Below are positions 45,966-57,595 of a DNA stretch of 64,000 nt, piece by piece. The notes beneath the pieces are model-generated. The model did not search any database and was not told the DNA's origin. It saw nothing but the letters and a program-made list of their open reading frames with translations. This DNA comes from Chionoecetes opilio (lineage: Eukaryota > Arthropoda > Malacostraca > Decapoda > Majidae), in assembly GCA_016584305.1 (NCBI GenBank), contig JACEEZ010020527.1, positions 160,001 through 224,000 of the forward strand. The letters are read 5' to 3'. Both the position numbers and the translations under genes were made by a program. The number at the start of each line of letters is the position of its first letter. The first letter of the stretch is position 1.

Positions 45966-46927
45966 CTTGTATTCAATACTGGTGATAGTGTCCTCATCAA
46001 TATCTAGTAAACTCTGCATTCTGGTAAAGTTGTCATAGTACTCCTTGCTAACATTTTCAGTGGGCCTGCCATTGGAACATGTATCTGGAACTACAGCTTC
46101 AGTGTTGTTAATGTATGATGTTTTCAATTTACTGTTTCTTTCAGTTTTAAGGCTTTTATTTTCTGATGTTGCTGATTGATGAGATTTCTTGAGAGTTTCA
46201 ACATAAGAAATAAAGCTTGGTTTTGATTTAGTTTCATGTTGATTTTCCTGTATCACCAATGTATCATTTTTCTGTGCTGATTCTTGCAATTCTAGCAATA
46301 ACTTTAATCTTGCTTTGGAATGACATCTTAATTCATCTAAATTGCTGCTTTCATAAGAAATTTCTATTGGCAATTTTGGAACAAAACATTTACTTTCTAA
46401 AGATACATCATGGCCAAATCTGGAAGGTACTTTGGTTCCAACAGGAGTCCATTTTTCTTTGCCAGGTGTCTGGGTTATGAAGTGGTGTCTCTTTTGAAGA
46501 TCTGGCCCAGAGTCTTTCATCCTCCTTTCATTTTTGAGGGGAAATATTTTCCTTTCCTGTGAAGTTGAAGAAGGTAGTTGGTTATTTAATGGTGAAGCTT
46601 CATCTACCTTTTCACGGCTGGTAAAAAAATATTTAGGCATATCACTTGTTCCCCCTTCTAAAGGATTACTGCATCCAGATGATTTTGGTATTATTACTAC
46701 ATCAACGTTGGCATGTTCCCCTGGCTGAGGATACATTTTTTTATTTGCTGCAATTGTGGGTAGCATGAGTTTTGGGCATCTGCCCTCGAACTTGATAGTA
46801 GACTGCCTGCAATCTGCTTGGAGATCATGTCCCTGAAAGTCTTTACTTCTCTCCAAATTTTGTGTCATATACACATTTTGTGTAGGATCTAAAAATGCAT
46901 CCAGATCTTTTGACATTTCCATACATC
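45966..46927 (-). CDS. Long internal exon of an unidentified host gene
   Basis: A TTTCTTTTCTTTTTCAG acceptor ends at 46928 and a GTAAGAGG donor follows at 45958-45965. The 962 bp are open throughout (2 bases plus 320 codons) and end in phase 0. The protein is hydrophilic, rich in Ser, Lys, Glu and Pro, with no predicted membrane segment and no domain I recognise. Stretches include KWTPVGTKVPSRFG, LKLLLELQESAQKNDTL (likely helix) and, before the donor, YYDNFTRMQSLLDIDEDTI. A 320-codon open exon with good splice sites amid AT-rich repeats is strong evidence for a gene. An upstream exon must exist because two bases of a codon are supplied from before 46927. A largely disordered regulatory, cytoskeletal or cell-cycle protein is possible but is not shown. 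Confidence 0.88.
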
Positions 46928-47944
46928 CTGAAAAAGAAAAGAAATGGATTAACAATTTTCACCAGTGATTGTACTCCTATGGAGAGCAAAGTTAAGGTTC
47001 ATTCAAGAAAATAATAAATATCAATAATCATCATTCAACAATATATTCATTTTTCCTTCCATATGTTGCAAACCTTCCAAATACAGGGGTCTCAGAATTC
47101 TAGGGCTTACTTTCTTCTAGAAGACTAATGTGGCACTGCTGAATAGTGGACCTTGTGTAATATGTTTACATAGTAAAGTTTTTGTTTATTCTAGCATGCA
47201 AGCCAGAGTCCCCCTTTTTGCTTTTCTATGCCCCTCAATTCCACAATTTCAACCACAGAGCAGTTAGAGACATCGCACTACAGACGGATCTCCATTTTCA
47301 AGACCAATTGTTACCGCTGAAGAAGTCGTAAAAGTGATGTGATAGCTTTACAGTGGAGTACTCTACAACGATACTGATATGTTCCAAAGGGCATAACGTC
47401 AATGCAGAACAACGTTATACAAACTGAAGGTCTTATGGGAACAACTATATTGGAACCAATCTACCCCTAAAAACCCCTAACTATCTTGAAATGAGGTAAA
47501 TAAAATAAAACAAAATGCTGCTTTAAGCACTTAATATTACTAACTTTAGTATGGTGCCAAACGTTGCTTGTTTTGATTATGCTGGGGAGGAAGCTGGGGG
47601 CTCTGCAACACACCATCTTGGCATTGTTATGGTTACATGAATAGCCACCCTCAGAACTTGTGAAATATTTTCTTACCACATCTTACTATTGAAAATAGCA
47701 TACAAGTACGTACAGCATACAGCTAATACAATTATTTATAATTTGTAATAGAAATGACAGGAATGAATTTCTTTCTTTTAAAAAATATGATAATTATTCA
47801 TCGCATATGTTGGTACACCTCATCAGACTCCCTGGCTCCCGGGCTACTATGGGTTTTTCGGGATGACTTGCAATAACATTAACCCTATCCCGATTCATTT
47901 CACCGATCACGATCGCCTTTGGGATAGGGTTTCACACTGCAATA
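46928..47944. other. Interval (upstream intron of the host gene) without a named feature
   Basis: No upstream exon could be supported. Bases 47330-47460 contain ATAACG-type inverted words (GGGCATAACGTC, AACGTTATAC) suggesting another Tigger-like relic, but no paired ends. Confidence 0.4.
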
Positions 47945-49690
47945 TGGCCGTGTGTGTGTATTTTACCTAGTTGTGATATACGGGAAATGAGCTACACTCG
48001 TGGGGTCCCATCTCCGTTTCTCAATTAGTCAAGTTTATCCTAAAACTCAAGAGATACACTCTGCATTTACTATAGCGTTGTCCAGGTCATTCCACGGATC
48101 AATACCCCGGTTAGGAAAACTGCTTTTCTTAACATCCCTTATGCATCTCGCCTTTTTCAGCTTTTTTTGTGTCCTCTTGTGCTTCCCAAGTGCCTCACAA
48201 ACGTGTCCTTTGTCATTTCTCTCCAAGCTCGTTTTTCCTCTATACCTCACTATTAGATCCCCTCATTTCCTTCTTTCTTCCAAAGATGGCAGTCCTAACT
48301 AACTTATCTAATCTTTCTTCGTATGTCAACTCAGCCAGACTAGGAACCAGCTTTGTTGCTGCTCTTTGTATTCATTTGATCTTCTTTATATCTTTTTACT
48401 TGTGTGGGGACCACACCACCATGGCATATTCTAGTTTAGGGCGGATCATGGTCACAATGATCTTTTTCATCATATCCTCATCCATGTGAACAAATAATGT
48501 TCTAATATTCATGTGAAGCTTATATGTAGCACAAACTATCCTGTTAATATATTCCTCTGGAGATAAGTTGTCTTGCATTGATACTCCGAGGTCTTTCTCT
48601 TTGCTCGCCTTAGTAATAAGCTCATTTCCTAATTTGTAACTGTAACTTATCCATTTTGTACTTCTTCCAAATTCTAAAATTTTGCACTTTTTTGCATTAA
48701 ATTCCATTTCCAACTGTTGACTCCATAAATGTAACTTATCCAAATTCTTCTGTAGCAATATGCAATCTTGATCCTTTTCTATCTTTTTCATAATCTTAGC
48801 ACCATCTGCAAATAAACTCACATAACTTTGTAATCCCTCTGCCATGTCGTTAATGTAGATCAAGAACATAATCGGTGCTAACACCGAGCCTTGAGGTACA
48901 GCTTCTATACACTCCTCCACCCCGAAACACAGTTCTCATCTGTCTCCCTTTCAAATTTTTTTTCATCCATTTCAAAATATTTCCATCCAGTCAACCTTCA
49001 TGTTCCAATTTCCACAACAGCCTTTCATGAGGTACTTTGTCAAAGGCATTTTTTTAAATCCAAATAGATACAATCCACCAATCTGTCTCTTTCTTGCACC
49101 ACATCAATTACTCTGGAATAGAAGCATTGCAAATTGGAGACACAAGAGTTTCCAGCTCTGAAGCCGCATTGGCTGCCCGATAATATTTCCATGTCTTCTA
49201 GGTTCCTATCCCATCTGTCTCATATTATTTTCTCACATAATTTTGCTACAACACTGGTAAGTGACACTGGTCGCTAATTTTACTTCCTCCTTTATAAATG
49301 GGAAATATTTTGAATCTTTTCCAAACTTGTGGGACTTTTCCTTCCCTCAATGAACACATAATTATGCGGTGTATTTGATCTACTAATTAGTCTTTACAGA
49401 CTTTTAGAATCCAGTTAAATATTCTGTCTGTGCCAGGGGCTTTACTTACCTCTTGTGCCTCCAACAGTTTCAGGACCTCTTGCTCTTCTACTTCTATATT
49501 GCTTAGCACTAGGCCTCTTTTTACCCCCTCTCTTCCTGCAATTTTTTTCTTTTATCCTAAAGATCTCTTCAAAAACACTGGTTCATAATTTCAGCTTGTT
49601 CATCTGGTTTATGGTAAACTTTTCCTTTTGATCTTAGCTCGTCAATTCTTTGCTTTTGCTTTATTTTACCAATAACAAACCTGTAAAACA
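47945..49690 (-). pseudogene. CR1-like LINE reverse transcriptase, degenerate
   Basis: On the minus strand the order is: DRNLEDMEILSGSQCGFRAG (about 49200-49150), CFYSRVIDVVQERDRLVD and IYLDLKK (about 49130-49040; palm Asp), VSGWRSV (48930), then the 174-codon frame 48396-48920 with EAVPQGSVLAPIMFLIYIND, SLFADGAKIMKKI (the F-A-D-D box reads F-A-D-G) and a thumb region ending RPKLEYAMVVWSPHK. The 3' UTR ends in the CTAGGTAAAATACACACAC-type tail at 47950. Frameshifts near 49050, 48920 and 48400 and the D-to-G change in the active site make it inactive. The fragment at 11920-12340 belongs to the same family. Confidence 0.85.
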
Positions 49691-49711
49691 AGTTTCCTTT
49701 TTACATATGTG

Positions 49712-49800
49712 TGTGAGTGTGTGTATTTACCTAGTTGTGATATACGGAAAATGAGCTACACTCGTGGGGTCCCGTCTGGCCAGCCGCATCCACCGCTAAT
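49712..49800 (-). mobile_element. CR1-like LINE 3' tail fragment
   Basis: Same (GT)n, TATTTACCTAGTTGTGATAT and GAGCTACACTCGTGGGG block as at 47950-48010. Bases 49801-50250 downstream hold no feature I can name; a short acidic frame near 49890-49970 (EEAAIENIDEDVRSVVSSL) is of unknown meaning. Confidence 0.7.
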
Positions 49801-50725
49801 AACCATCTCCGTAATAAGAACTTACGAAAAGGAGGCTACAAGAGGCTGTGTAGGTCCCACTCCAGCCCAGCTGTTATAAACGCAGCGCCGCAGCAGGAAG
49901 AGGCGGCGATAGAGAACATTGATGAGGATGTGAGAAGTGTTGTGAGTTCACTGAACTTCGAAGGTTTTTAGCCAGTCTCTCCCCTCCTCAACTCTCTCTG
50001 GTTCCGTGTGCATCATGCGCTTCTCTCCCACGTAAGGTATGATATTTTTTTTCAACTCCCATTGTGCAACCTTGTGTTTTTCAATCTAATAAATGCTAGC
50101 AGTGTGGGTGTGTTTTTTCTCCTACATAAGGGTATTTAAGGGTAAAGGGGAGGAAAAGAGGGGACTTTGAGAAGGGGGAGGAAGAAAACAAAGGCTTTCA
50201 CCAGCCCCTGTAACGCGAAATTTCTCTAAACGGTAGCAGTGCGGACTCATATACAGTACCCTCCAGAGTTTGGCGCTTGCTTTCTAAACAAGGCATAGCG
50301 CTAAACTCGCGGATCGCGAAACTCGGCTATTGAAAACACAGTAAAAATGCTTATTTAGTCCGGTGCGAGGTGTACCTACCGTATTTTACAGCTTATAAGA
50401 CTCACTTATTCCCCGAAAAGATATCCTGAAAATGCCCCAAGCCCCTGTCCACCCAGCAATGAATGGGTACCGGGTGTTAGCCAAGGGTTTGTGACCCACC
50501 TCTCGGGGTGGTGGCTTCGGCCAACACTACGTAGAGGAGAGGAGGAGGAGAGGATCTTGAGATTGAGCTTGAGTTGGGAGTCACCCAGCGGATGCTGTAG
50601 GTGAAGCCTTTAGTCCGGCGTTCTCCCACACACGTATTCTGTCCTACGAACGATACTTGATCTTGATCTTGATATTACAGGTGGCCTATTCTTCATAGGT
50701 AAGGCCTTTGAACTGGTGTTGCATA

Positions 50726-51428
50726 AAATAAGTAACACCTCAAAATAAGTAGCACCTGACCTCACACCCCCGCCGATCCTTACTTATTTACCACAAAATA
50801 CTCTTTGTAAGTGATTAACAAGGACGTGTGTGGTAATGTAGTCGCTGGTGGTACTGGAGAAGACAGGAGACAAGAGAGGAAGGCATTGGAGGTACCGTAG
50901 AGAAGGGAGGAAAGCATTAGTGTAGTGATTAGTTAGTAAGAGCAAGGCATTGAGTGATCTAGCTCTGTACACGTTTTATGTCTATGTTAGTGTGCTTTTA
51001 TGTATGACAAGGCAGGTGAAGGGATTATCTTGTTAAAAACTTCCATCTCTGTTTCTCTCGATTCGTCGTCTTCTTGTGACCTTTGACGCTTAGTATCGCT
51101 TCATAGGTTCTCTTCAAACTTCGTCTCCTTTGTTAACAGATTTGTCAACTCTTCCCTTGTCTATTTCACCTGGGATACTAAAACATTTTCATTTGTTTTG
51201 GTCTGAGTGAGTGAGGGCGTCAGCTGATGGTTGTGTGACAGTGTTATACGGCAATAACACTGTCACAATGCCTTCCTCTCTTCTCTCCTGTCTCCTCCAG
51301 TACCTCCAGAAACCACAATACCACACACGTCATAGTTAATCACGTATAAAGGAGTATTTTGTGGTAAATAAGTAAGGATCGGCGGGGGTGTATGGTTTAA
51401 AGGTGCTTCTTATTTTGAGGTGTTATCT
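50726..51428. repeat. Foldback inside family M
   Basis: The left arm 50726-50888 (AAATAAGTAACACCTCAAAA through GAGAGGAAGGCATTG) is the inverted complement of 51267-51428. The loop 50889-51266 contains the inverted partner of the repeat at 38195-38335 and a small GTGACAGTGTTAT hairpin at 51235-51270. No coding. Confidence 0.8.
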
Positions 51429-51459
51429 ATCTTATTTAATTATCCTTGATGAGGGCTGT

Positions 51460-51800
51460 CAAATCCACTTAAAATCTTTCTCTGCACCGTGGAGTGGCCT
51501 AAGAACATCCACACGCTGCCCATTAACTCTACCTTCGATTGCGAGGGTGGGCCATTCCTTGAAAGGGAAGGAAGGGGACGTTTGATACTACAGCTGTTTT
51601 TCCTTAGCCACGGCTGAGGTAAGGAGTCACTGCGGTATTAGCCCATGGAGGTGATGCGGAGGGCATTGCCGAGCGCTTTGTCTCAGGTGAAGCAGCAGAC
51701 GCGTGAGATGAGGCTTTTAGCCGTGGAGAATAGCAGAGGGAAGGGTGTTGTGTTTACCTCCCACTAGGCCATCCTGGCACTGGCGTCGACGACCTCGTTA
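51460..51800 (+). mobile_element. SINE-related block without tRNA head
   Basis: Bases 51460-51545 match the body of the SINE at 13196-13285 (AAATCCACTT-AATCTTTCT, GGAGTGGCCTAAGAACA). Bases 51640-51780 match 31205-31340 (GCGGAGGGC-T-GCCGAG, GGTGAAGCAGCAGAC, GGCCATC-TGGCA). Likely the rest of the same composite SINE. Confidence 0.55.
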
Positions 51801-52075
51801 CCATGAATGTATGTGTGTGAGGGAACCCACTGAAAGGTAATCTTCCAGCCCTCGGTGGTAAGGTGGAGAAAGAATCACTGCTATAAACAAACACTTGGTA
51901 TTGTATACATGTAAACAAGCACTCGGCGCTGGCATCATGGGGGCAAAAATTTGAATAACTTGACCGTGAAACTTCATGTTTAGGTGCGCGAAACTTGAAA
52001 TGGGGAATATTTTTAGGTACCGCTAAACCTTGTGTTCGAGAACCAAGATCCCGCGAAACTCGATGCACCACTGTA

Positions 52076-53088
52076 TGATTGATTATAATTATATATCTTT
52101 AGTATCCTTTGCCCTTTTTACAATGGTTCTTGCTCACTTGTACGATCATGCGAGACATCAGTTATGTCTTCTCAGCGGCTTGCAAGCTCAAGGGAAGAAT
52201 ATAAATGACAAGGTAAAGTGGATGCTATACAAGAGAAAAGAGGGCCCCCTATATGATGTCAGGACAGTGTTAGAATACTTGAGAGAGGAGGGATGAGAGA
52301 CTAGGAAGGATGTAATGTGAAATAATTGAGTGTATGGACAAGGGAAGATGGAAACTCTTCTCTGGTGGCTATTTTCTTCAAGGAATTCCAAGGACATTAG
52401 AGGGGGGCAAGAATTACCTTTTTGGTTTTGATAAGTTATGTGACCATCTGAAGGCAGGTCTGGTTCTCTCTTCTTCTGGCACTGGCTCTGTAAATCAACA
52501 GTCAACACACCTGTGGTTAGGTCTGGTTCTGAGATGCCTTCTTAAATATTTTCATTCACTGTGATCTAGAGTTTAAACATATAACTATCACCACAATCAA
52601 TTGTGCTTACTTTAATATGCACAAAAATAGCAGTTATCTAACTTTTGTTTCAAGGAATCAAAGGAGTAATTATTTATTGAAGTATTATCCACTGAAATAG
52701 ATATTCCGTTCTAATGTTAAACTCATCCTATTAAAATGAGTACTTAGAAAAGGAAACCTATTAAAGATCACTTGAATACTAGTAACAAATAATAGTGCTC
52801 CACAGTTTAAATTCTAATGCACTCAAAATTTCTCATTCGTCTACTATTTTTCTATTTGAGATGAAATTGCAAGCAAGACCATATTTAGGTACATAATTAA
52901 ATTCAATGGTGCAAATACCACGAGGGGTTTGTAACCTTAAATCAGTTTCAAACTACTTAATTGAGTTTTAGTTTCGATGAGTATGATAGTTCTCAAGGCA
53001 GCTTGAGAGAAACTGAAAAGCAGCAGTTTAAAGTCTTAGAAAAAATATATAGATAAGTTTTTCCTGATTCTTTACACAAATGAGATGG
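52076..53088. other. Interval without a supported gene
   Basis: A 105-codon minus-strand frame near 52188-52508 and others here show no family resemblance, and no splice-supported exon or paired terminal repeats were found. Confidence 0.45.
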
Positions 53089-54355
53089 TGTCAGGGCCGA
53101 GGTGGTTATCAATTAATATTACTAATCTTGAGAAATGTGGGGAAGAAAAGTCAAGGAGTATGATTACCCCGAATATATTTACACAACAACAAAATGAATA
53201 ACTGGCTAGCCGCCAATTAACAGGAACCAAACAACAACTGCAATGATAGTAACATCAGAGCAGGGGTAATGTCACCCTAAGAACTCCCTGGAACGCTGCC
53301 TGGAGAGAGGTGAATTGCAGCAACAATCTTCAGCACCATAGTTGCTACTTCAGTCCGCGGGGAGTGTTGAATGGTAGTCGGGACAGTGAAGGGCCGTCTG
53401 GAGGAGAGCTCAATTCTCCAGTGAGTGCCTTCAGGGGTTGAGAACAGCAGCAGGTAGTGGAGGTGTTGTCGAGGTGAGAGTGGGTAGCTGTCTGCCAGTT
53501 ATAGCGAAGCCCGGCACCAACGTCACCTTGGCTAGACTACCCCTTCCCCTGGACACGAAGGTGAGTGTTGACGAGGTACTGGTCAACGAGTACTGTAAAT
53601 TGCGGCGTACAAGTCGACCAGGCATGCAAGTCGACCTCCAGATTATGGGTTAGGCCTATACTTGTCGTATAAGTCGGCCCCAAAAATATGGTAGGCTACT
53701 GGTAGGCCAAAGCTTAGTCTTTACCCCTGTAGTGTATGGTCACGATATATTTGCCGATCAGAATTACCGGTTGTATTGTTAGAGTGTGAGGTACAATGAG
53801 TCGGGCAGACAGCGCTGGCAGGCGCTGACAGAGCAGCCAGGCAGTTGGAGAGCGACCTTCGACTGCTCTGGAAGTTGCGCATATTGTAGTTGTCTGACTG
53901 GCCGCTTAGGTTCAGTGGCATTCCGGTCAGTGTTTACAATCTGTGTATCAGCTGTTGGAAACAGCCTATGGTTTTGTATTCATATAAACTGAATTTTTAT
54001 TACTATTTTATTATTTATATATTAATCTGTGTGTTAAATATGTTAAGTAAGTTCACCGAACAGAAGTTTTAGTTGGAAATATTTGTGGTAACCTGCTGGA
54101 GTTACGGTAAGTGGTATACACCGATTGTTAGTAGTGCTGATCCACTTGTTTGCTACCGGCGGTAAAGGTTCGCATTTTATCCTAGCCGTATAAATCGACC
54201 CCTAGTTTTGGAGAGATTATTTCAAGCTCAGAGTCGACTTGTACGCCACCATTTACGGTACATTTAAGCCCCGAAGGAGGCCGGCTGGCAGGAGTGAAAG
54301 TGGTGATCACCGTTACTGTAATGAGGGAGGTGTAGTTCAGAGGCAGTTCCTCACA
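53089..54355 (-). repeat. 3' LTR of the Gypsy-type element, split by a Tigger-like insert
   Basis: Without the 53593-54258 insert and its duplicated TA it is about 600 bp and close to the LTR at 60052-60646, with scattered substitutions and a few small gaps. The two LTRs would have been identical at insertion, so the differences give a relative age. Confidence 0.9.
53593..54258. mobile_element. Tigger-like family H inside the LTR
   Basis: Left end CTGTAAATTGCGGCGTACAA then GTCGAC; right end read inward CCGTAAATGGTGGCGTACAA then GTCGAC; TA at 53591-53592 and 54259-54260. The sister LTR has a single TA (GAGTACATTG near 60550) at the same place, proving insertion after the LTR element. It is 666 bp with no coding. 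Confidence 0.9.
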
Positions 54356-54957
54356 AATGCCCCCACCAAAGCATCTGCTGCACAGCCGATGATGAAAGAG
54401 AACTGCAGCTGACCCAGAGAAACATACAAAATATTTGTAAAAGGCTGGAGTGCAGGAATTAAACAGAAGAGAACTATTGCCGGTTGAGTAGGTCGGCTCC
54501 AATATAAGAGGCTTGTGGCATCTTCAAGGAAAAAATCCTTACCTCTCAGGGAGAAGTCAAACCTATGGATGCCAAAGACGATGGCTAGACATTCCCGTTC
54601 AATCGTAGAGTATCGCTGCTCCCGATCTAGTAGTTTCCGGTGGGCGTAAAAGATGGGATGTGCACGATCATCATGGTATTGGAAGTGTACAGCTCCCAAT
54701 CCAAAATTTCAAGTGTCGGTGCGCAGGAGGAAGGTCTGGCTGGGGTCTGGAAGGTACAGAATGGGTCCCGAGGCCAAGGCTTGCTTCAACTGCCGAACCG
54801 GAAGTGCAGATCTTGCGTCCACTGTAGGGGTTCCTGTACCAGCTTCCTTAACTTTTCAGAGAGGGGGCCGGTGAGCTCTGAGGCCTGAGAAAAGTGTTGC
54901 TGTAGTCAATCCAAAATAGACATGAGGGCAGAAATGTGAGTGGACCAATCAGAAGAA
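54356..54957 (-). pseudogene. Gypsy RT end and RNase H remnant
   Basis: In the minus sense the first part (54957-54710) carries SELTGPLSEKLRKLVQ and LQWTQDLHFRF-like pieces, the end of the reverse transcriptase connection region. Then comes WELYTSNT or, in the next frame, GAVHFQYHDDRAHPIFYAH, then LLDREQRYSTIERECLAIVF and HRFDFSLRGKDFFLE: the first strands of RNase H with the catalytic Glu in YSTIERECLA. The sequel (HKPL-like, LQPFTNILYV, AADAL) is shifted by one base in places. The frame runs straight into the LTR, so nothing such as an integrase follows. Confidence 0.85.
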
Positions 54958-54959
54958 TA

Positions 54960-55862
54960 CAGTAAACCCTCTTTAATTCAAACTAATTTGGGGGAGACCT
55001 GATTCGAATTAGCCGAAAGTCCGAATTACCTGATGGGTAGTTTTATTTAGCCCCTCCACACAATAAGAACTCACTAAAACATGACAAAACAGCACAGATA
55101 CTTGTACTCACCAAAACATGGCTGATACTGAAGTCTTGAAATTCAGTACTACTGTACACTGAACACTCAGGCGTCACTGTTAGCATCTTCAGGCAAGTCT
55201 GCCAGGGGTGCATTCAGTAGGGCAAAGCGCACGCGTGCACACGCAGGCGCTCGGTGACGTAGGCATAGAGTATGCCTAGTGATTGCTACTCTCGCACTAC
55301 AGCCTGGGGAGGTGGATCGCCACCGAGTTGCTAGCTTGCGCCACAATAAGGGTATGTAAACAAAGGGCAAAGAAAGTTTCTGCTCTTCGCTCTCCTCTTC
55401 TTGGCTCCTTAATATTTCATTTCCTGCTGCTATAACTTTTGCTGCATCAAATACAGGGACATCAGCAAGTTGTTCTGCGACAATAAGAATCGCCACAGAG
55501 ATAAATTTAGGCATCTGCTATCTTGGTAGCAATGTATATTGCGAAGCGTTCAGTATAGTTCAGTTGGGAGTGTGCGGAAAGGTGACCGCTACTGAACGCA
55601 GCCCTGGCAGGTGTCACTCTGGAGATTTGTAAGGTAAGGTCTTCAGTGCTTGAGGTGCTTAATGTGTCAGAGGTGATGTGGAGGCTGGCTGACGAAGTGG
55701 ATGGCACAGAAGAGGTGGAAGATGCTGCAGAAAACTCTGACAATATGTGCAGGAAACGCACAATTCGAACTTCAGTTTGGATTATGTTAGGTTGTTGAAA
55801 AATTTGAACCGGACCTGAAACAGGTCAAATTATCCAAAGTTCAAATTAGAGAGGGCTTACTG
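54960..55862. mobile_element. Tigger-like family G inside the Gypsy element
   Basis: Left end CAGTAAACCCTCTTTAATTC; right end read inward CAGTAAGCCCTCTCTAATTT; TA at 54958-54959 and 55863-55864. Minus-strand frames (55761-55507, continued 55514-55167) are Ser/Thr-rich, then have FAIYIATKIADA and ILIVAEQLADVPVFDAAKVI, ending in an acidic SQEEESEEQ. These might be the tail of its transposase, but I cannot show this. Confidence 0.8.
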
Positions 55863-55867
55863 TATAC

Positions 55868-57595
55868 ACAAAAATGAAACGAAACACTATACAAACCGAC
55901 AAGCAAAATTCCCAAAATTAAAGATATAACAAAACAATAATCCTTCTCCTCCACCCTCTGACTATATTATGCCTGTCATTAATATCCTTCGGAATGATGT
56001 TTTCTTTGCCCTTTCTGGCCTAGATCCTCGGAAGGCTTACGATCCTGATGGAGTCCCTCCTATTGTTCTCAAAAACTGTGCTTCTGTGCTTGCACCTTGC
56101 CTGGTCAAACTTTTCTGTCTTTGTCTATCTACTTCCACCTTTCCTTCTTGCTGGAAGTTTGCTCACATCCAACCTGTTCCTAAGAAGGGTGACCGTTCTA
56201 ATCTTTCAAACTACCGTCCTATAGCTTTGACTTCCTGCCTTTCTAAAGTTTTGAATCTATACTTAATAAGAAGATTCTTAAGCATCTATCTGCTCACAAT
56301 CTTCTATCTGATCGTCAGTACGGTTTCCGTAAAGGGCGATCTACTGGCGATCTTCTAGCTTTCCTAACTGAATCTTGGTCATCCTCCTTTAGGGGTTTCG
56401 GTGAAACTTTTGCTGTTGCCCTTGACATATCAAAAGCTTTTGATAGAGTTTGGCACAAATCTTTAATTTCCAAACTACCCTCATTCGGTTTCTATCCTTC
56501 TCTCTGTACCATCATCTTAAGTTTCCTTTCAAACCGTTCTATTGCAGCTATTGTAGATGGACATTGTTCTTCTCCTAAATCTATCAATAGTGGTGTTCCC
56601 CAGGGTTCTGTCCTATCACCCACTCTCTTTCTATTATTCATTAATGATCTTCTAAGTCTAACTCAAAGCCCTATCCACTCCTACGCTGATGATTCTACCC
56701 TGCATTTTTCAACGTCGTTTATTAGACGTCCAACTCAACAGGAACTAAGTGATTCACGGAGAGATGCCACCGAGCGCCTAACTTCTGATCTTTCTATAAT
56801 TTCTGATTGGGGAAAAGCAAACCTTGTTTTGTTCAATGCCTCAAAAACCCAATTTCTTCACCTATCTACTCGACAAAACCTACTAGATAACTATCCCCTC
56901 TTCTTCAATGACACTCAACTGTCTCCTTCTACAATGAACATTCTAGGACTATCCTTTACTAAAAATCTAAACTAGAAATCTCACATATCATCTCTTGCTA
57001 AAACAGCTTCTAAGAAGTTAGGTGTCCTGTGGCGTCTGCATCCTTTTTTTTCTCCCTCCCAATTGCTTGCTCTCTACAGGGGCCTTATCCGCCCATGTAT
57101 GGAGTATGTCTCACATGTTTGGGGAGGATCCACTCATACAGCTCTCCTAAACAGGGTTGAGTCAAAAGCTTTTCGTCTCATCAACTCCTCTCCTCTGACT
57201 GACTGTCTTCAATCTTTAAATCACCGCCGCAATGTTGCTTCTCTTGCTCTCTTCTACCGTTATTTTCATGCTCACTGCTCTTCTGAACTTGCTAACTGCA
57301 TGCCTCCCCCCCTCCCGCGGCCTCGTTGCACAAGACTTTCTACTCATTCTCATCCCTATTCTGTCCATCTTCCTAATGCAAGAGTTAATCAGTATCTTTA
57401 CTCTTTCATCCCTTTCACTGGTAAACTCTGGAACTCTCTTCCTGTTTCTATTTTTCCACTTTCCTATGACTTAAATCTTTTCAAAAGAGGAGTAACAAGA
57501 CACCTCCCGAACTAAATTGGCTCACCCCTCTTTTTTATTTTATTCTCTTACTGTCTTCTTTATAGGGACTGGCAACTAAGCGGGCTTTGTGTTAC
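55868..57595 (+). pseudogene. Jockey/I-group LINE reverse transcriptase, nearly intact
   Basis: From 55969: GLDPRKAYDPDGVPPIVLKN, WKFAHIQPVPKKGDRSNLSN and YRPIALTSCLSKV (RT fingers), a one-base shift near 56262, then HNLLSDRQYGFRKGRSTGDL, ALDISKAFDRVWHKSLISKL (palm Asp), INSGVPQGSVLSPTLFLLF, IHSYADDSTLHF (active-site Y-A-D-D) and, after a TAG at 56973-56975 in place of the Trp codon present at 41812, the thumb and C-terminal part to 57515 (LYRGLIRPCMEYVSHVWGG, TGKLWNSLP, TRHLPN). Only one frameshift and one nonsense change break about 1.55 kb of coding. The endonuclease is missing (5' truncation). It shares its 3' region with 41752-42478. Confidence 0.9.

Larger units (their letters stand above)
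50254..52073. mobile_element. Tigger-like family M (1.8 kb) with internal foldback
   Basis: Left end CAGTACCCTCCAGAGTTTGG, right end read inward CAGTGGTGCATCGAGTTTCG, with TA at 50252-50253 and 52074-52075. The two ends agree only partly (CAGT, CGAGTTT-like and CGCG blocks), so pairing them is likely but not certain. Inside are a solo family L end (CCGTATTTTACAGCTTATAA at 50379), a foldback (50726-51428) and a SINE-related block (51460-51800). Confidence 0.55.
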
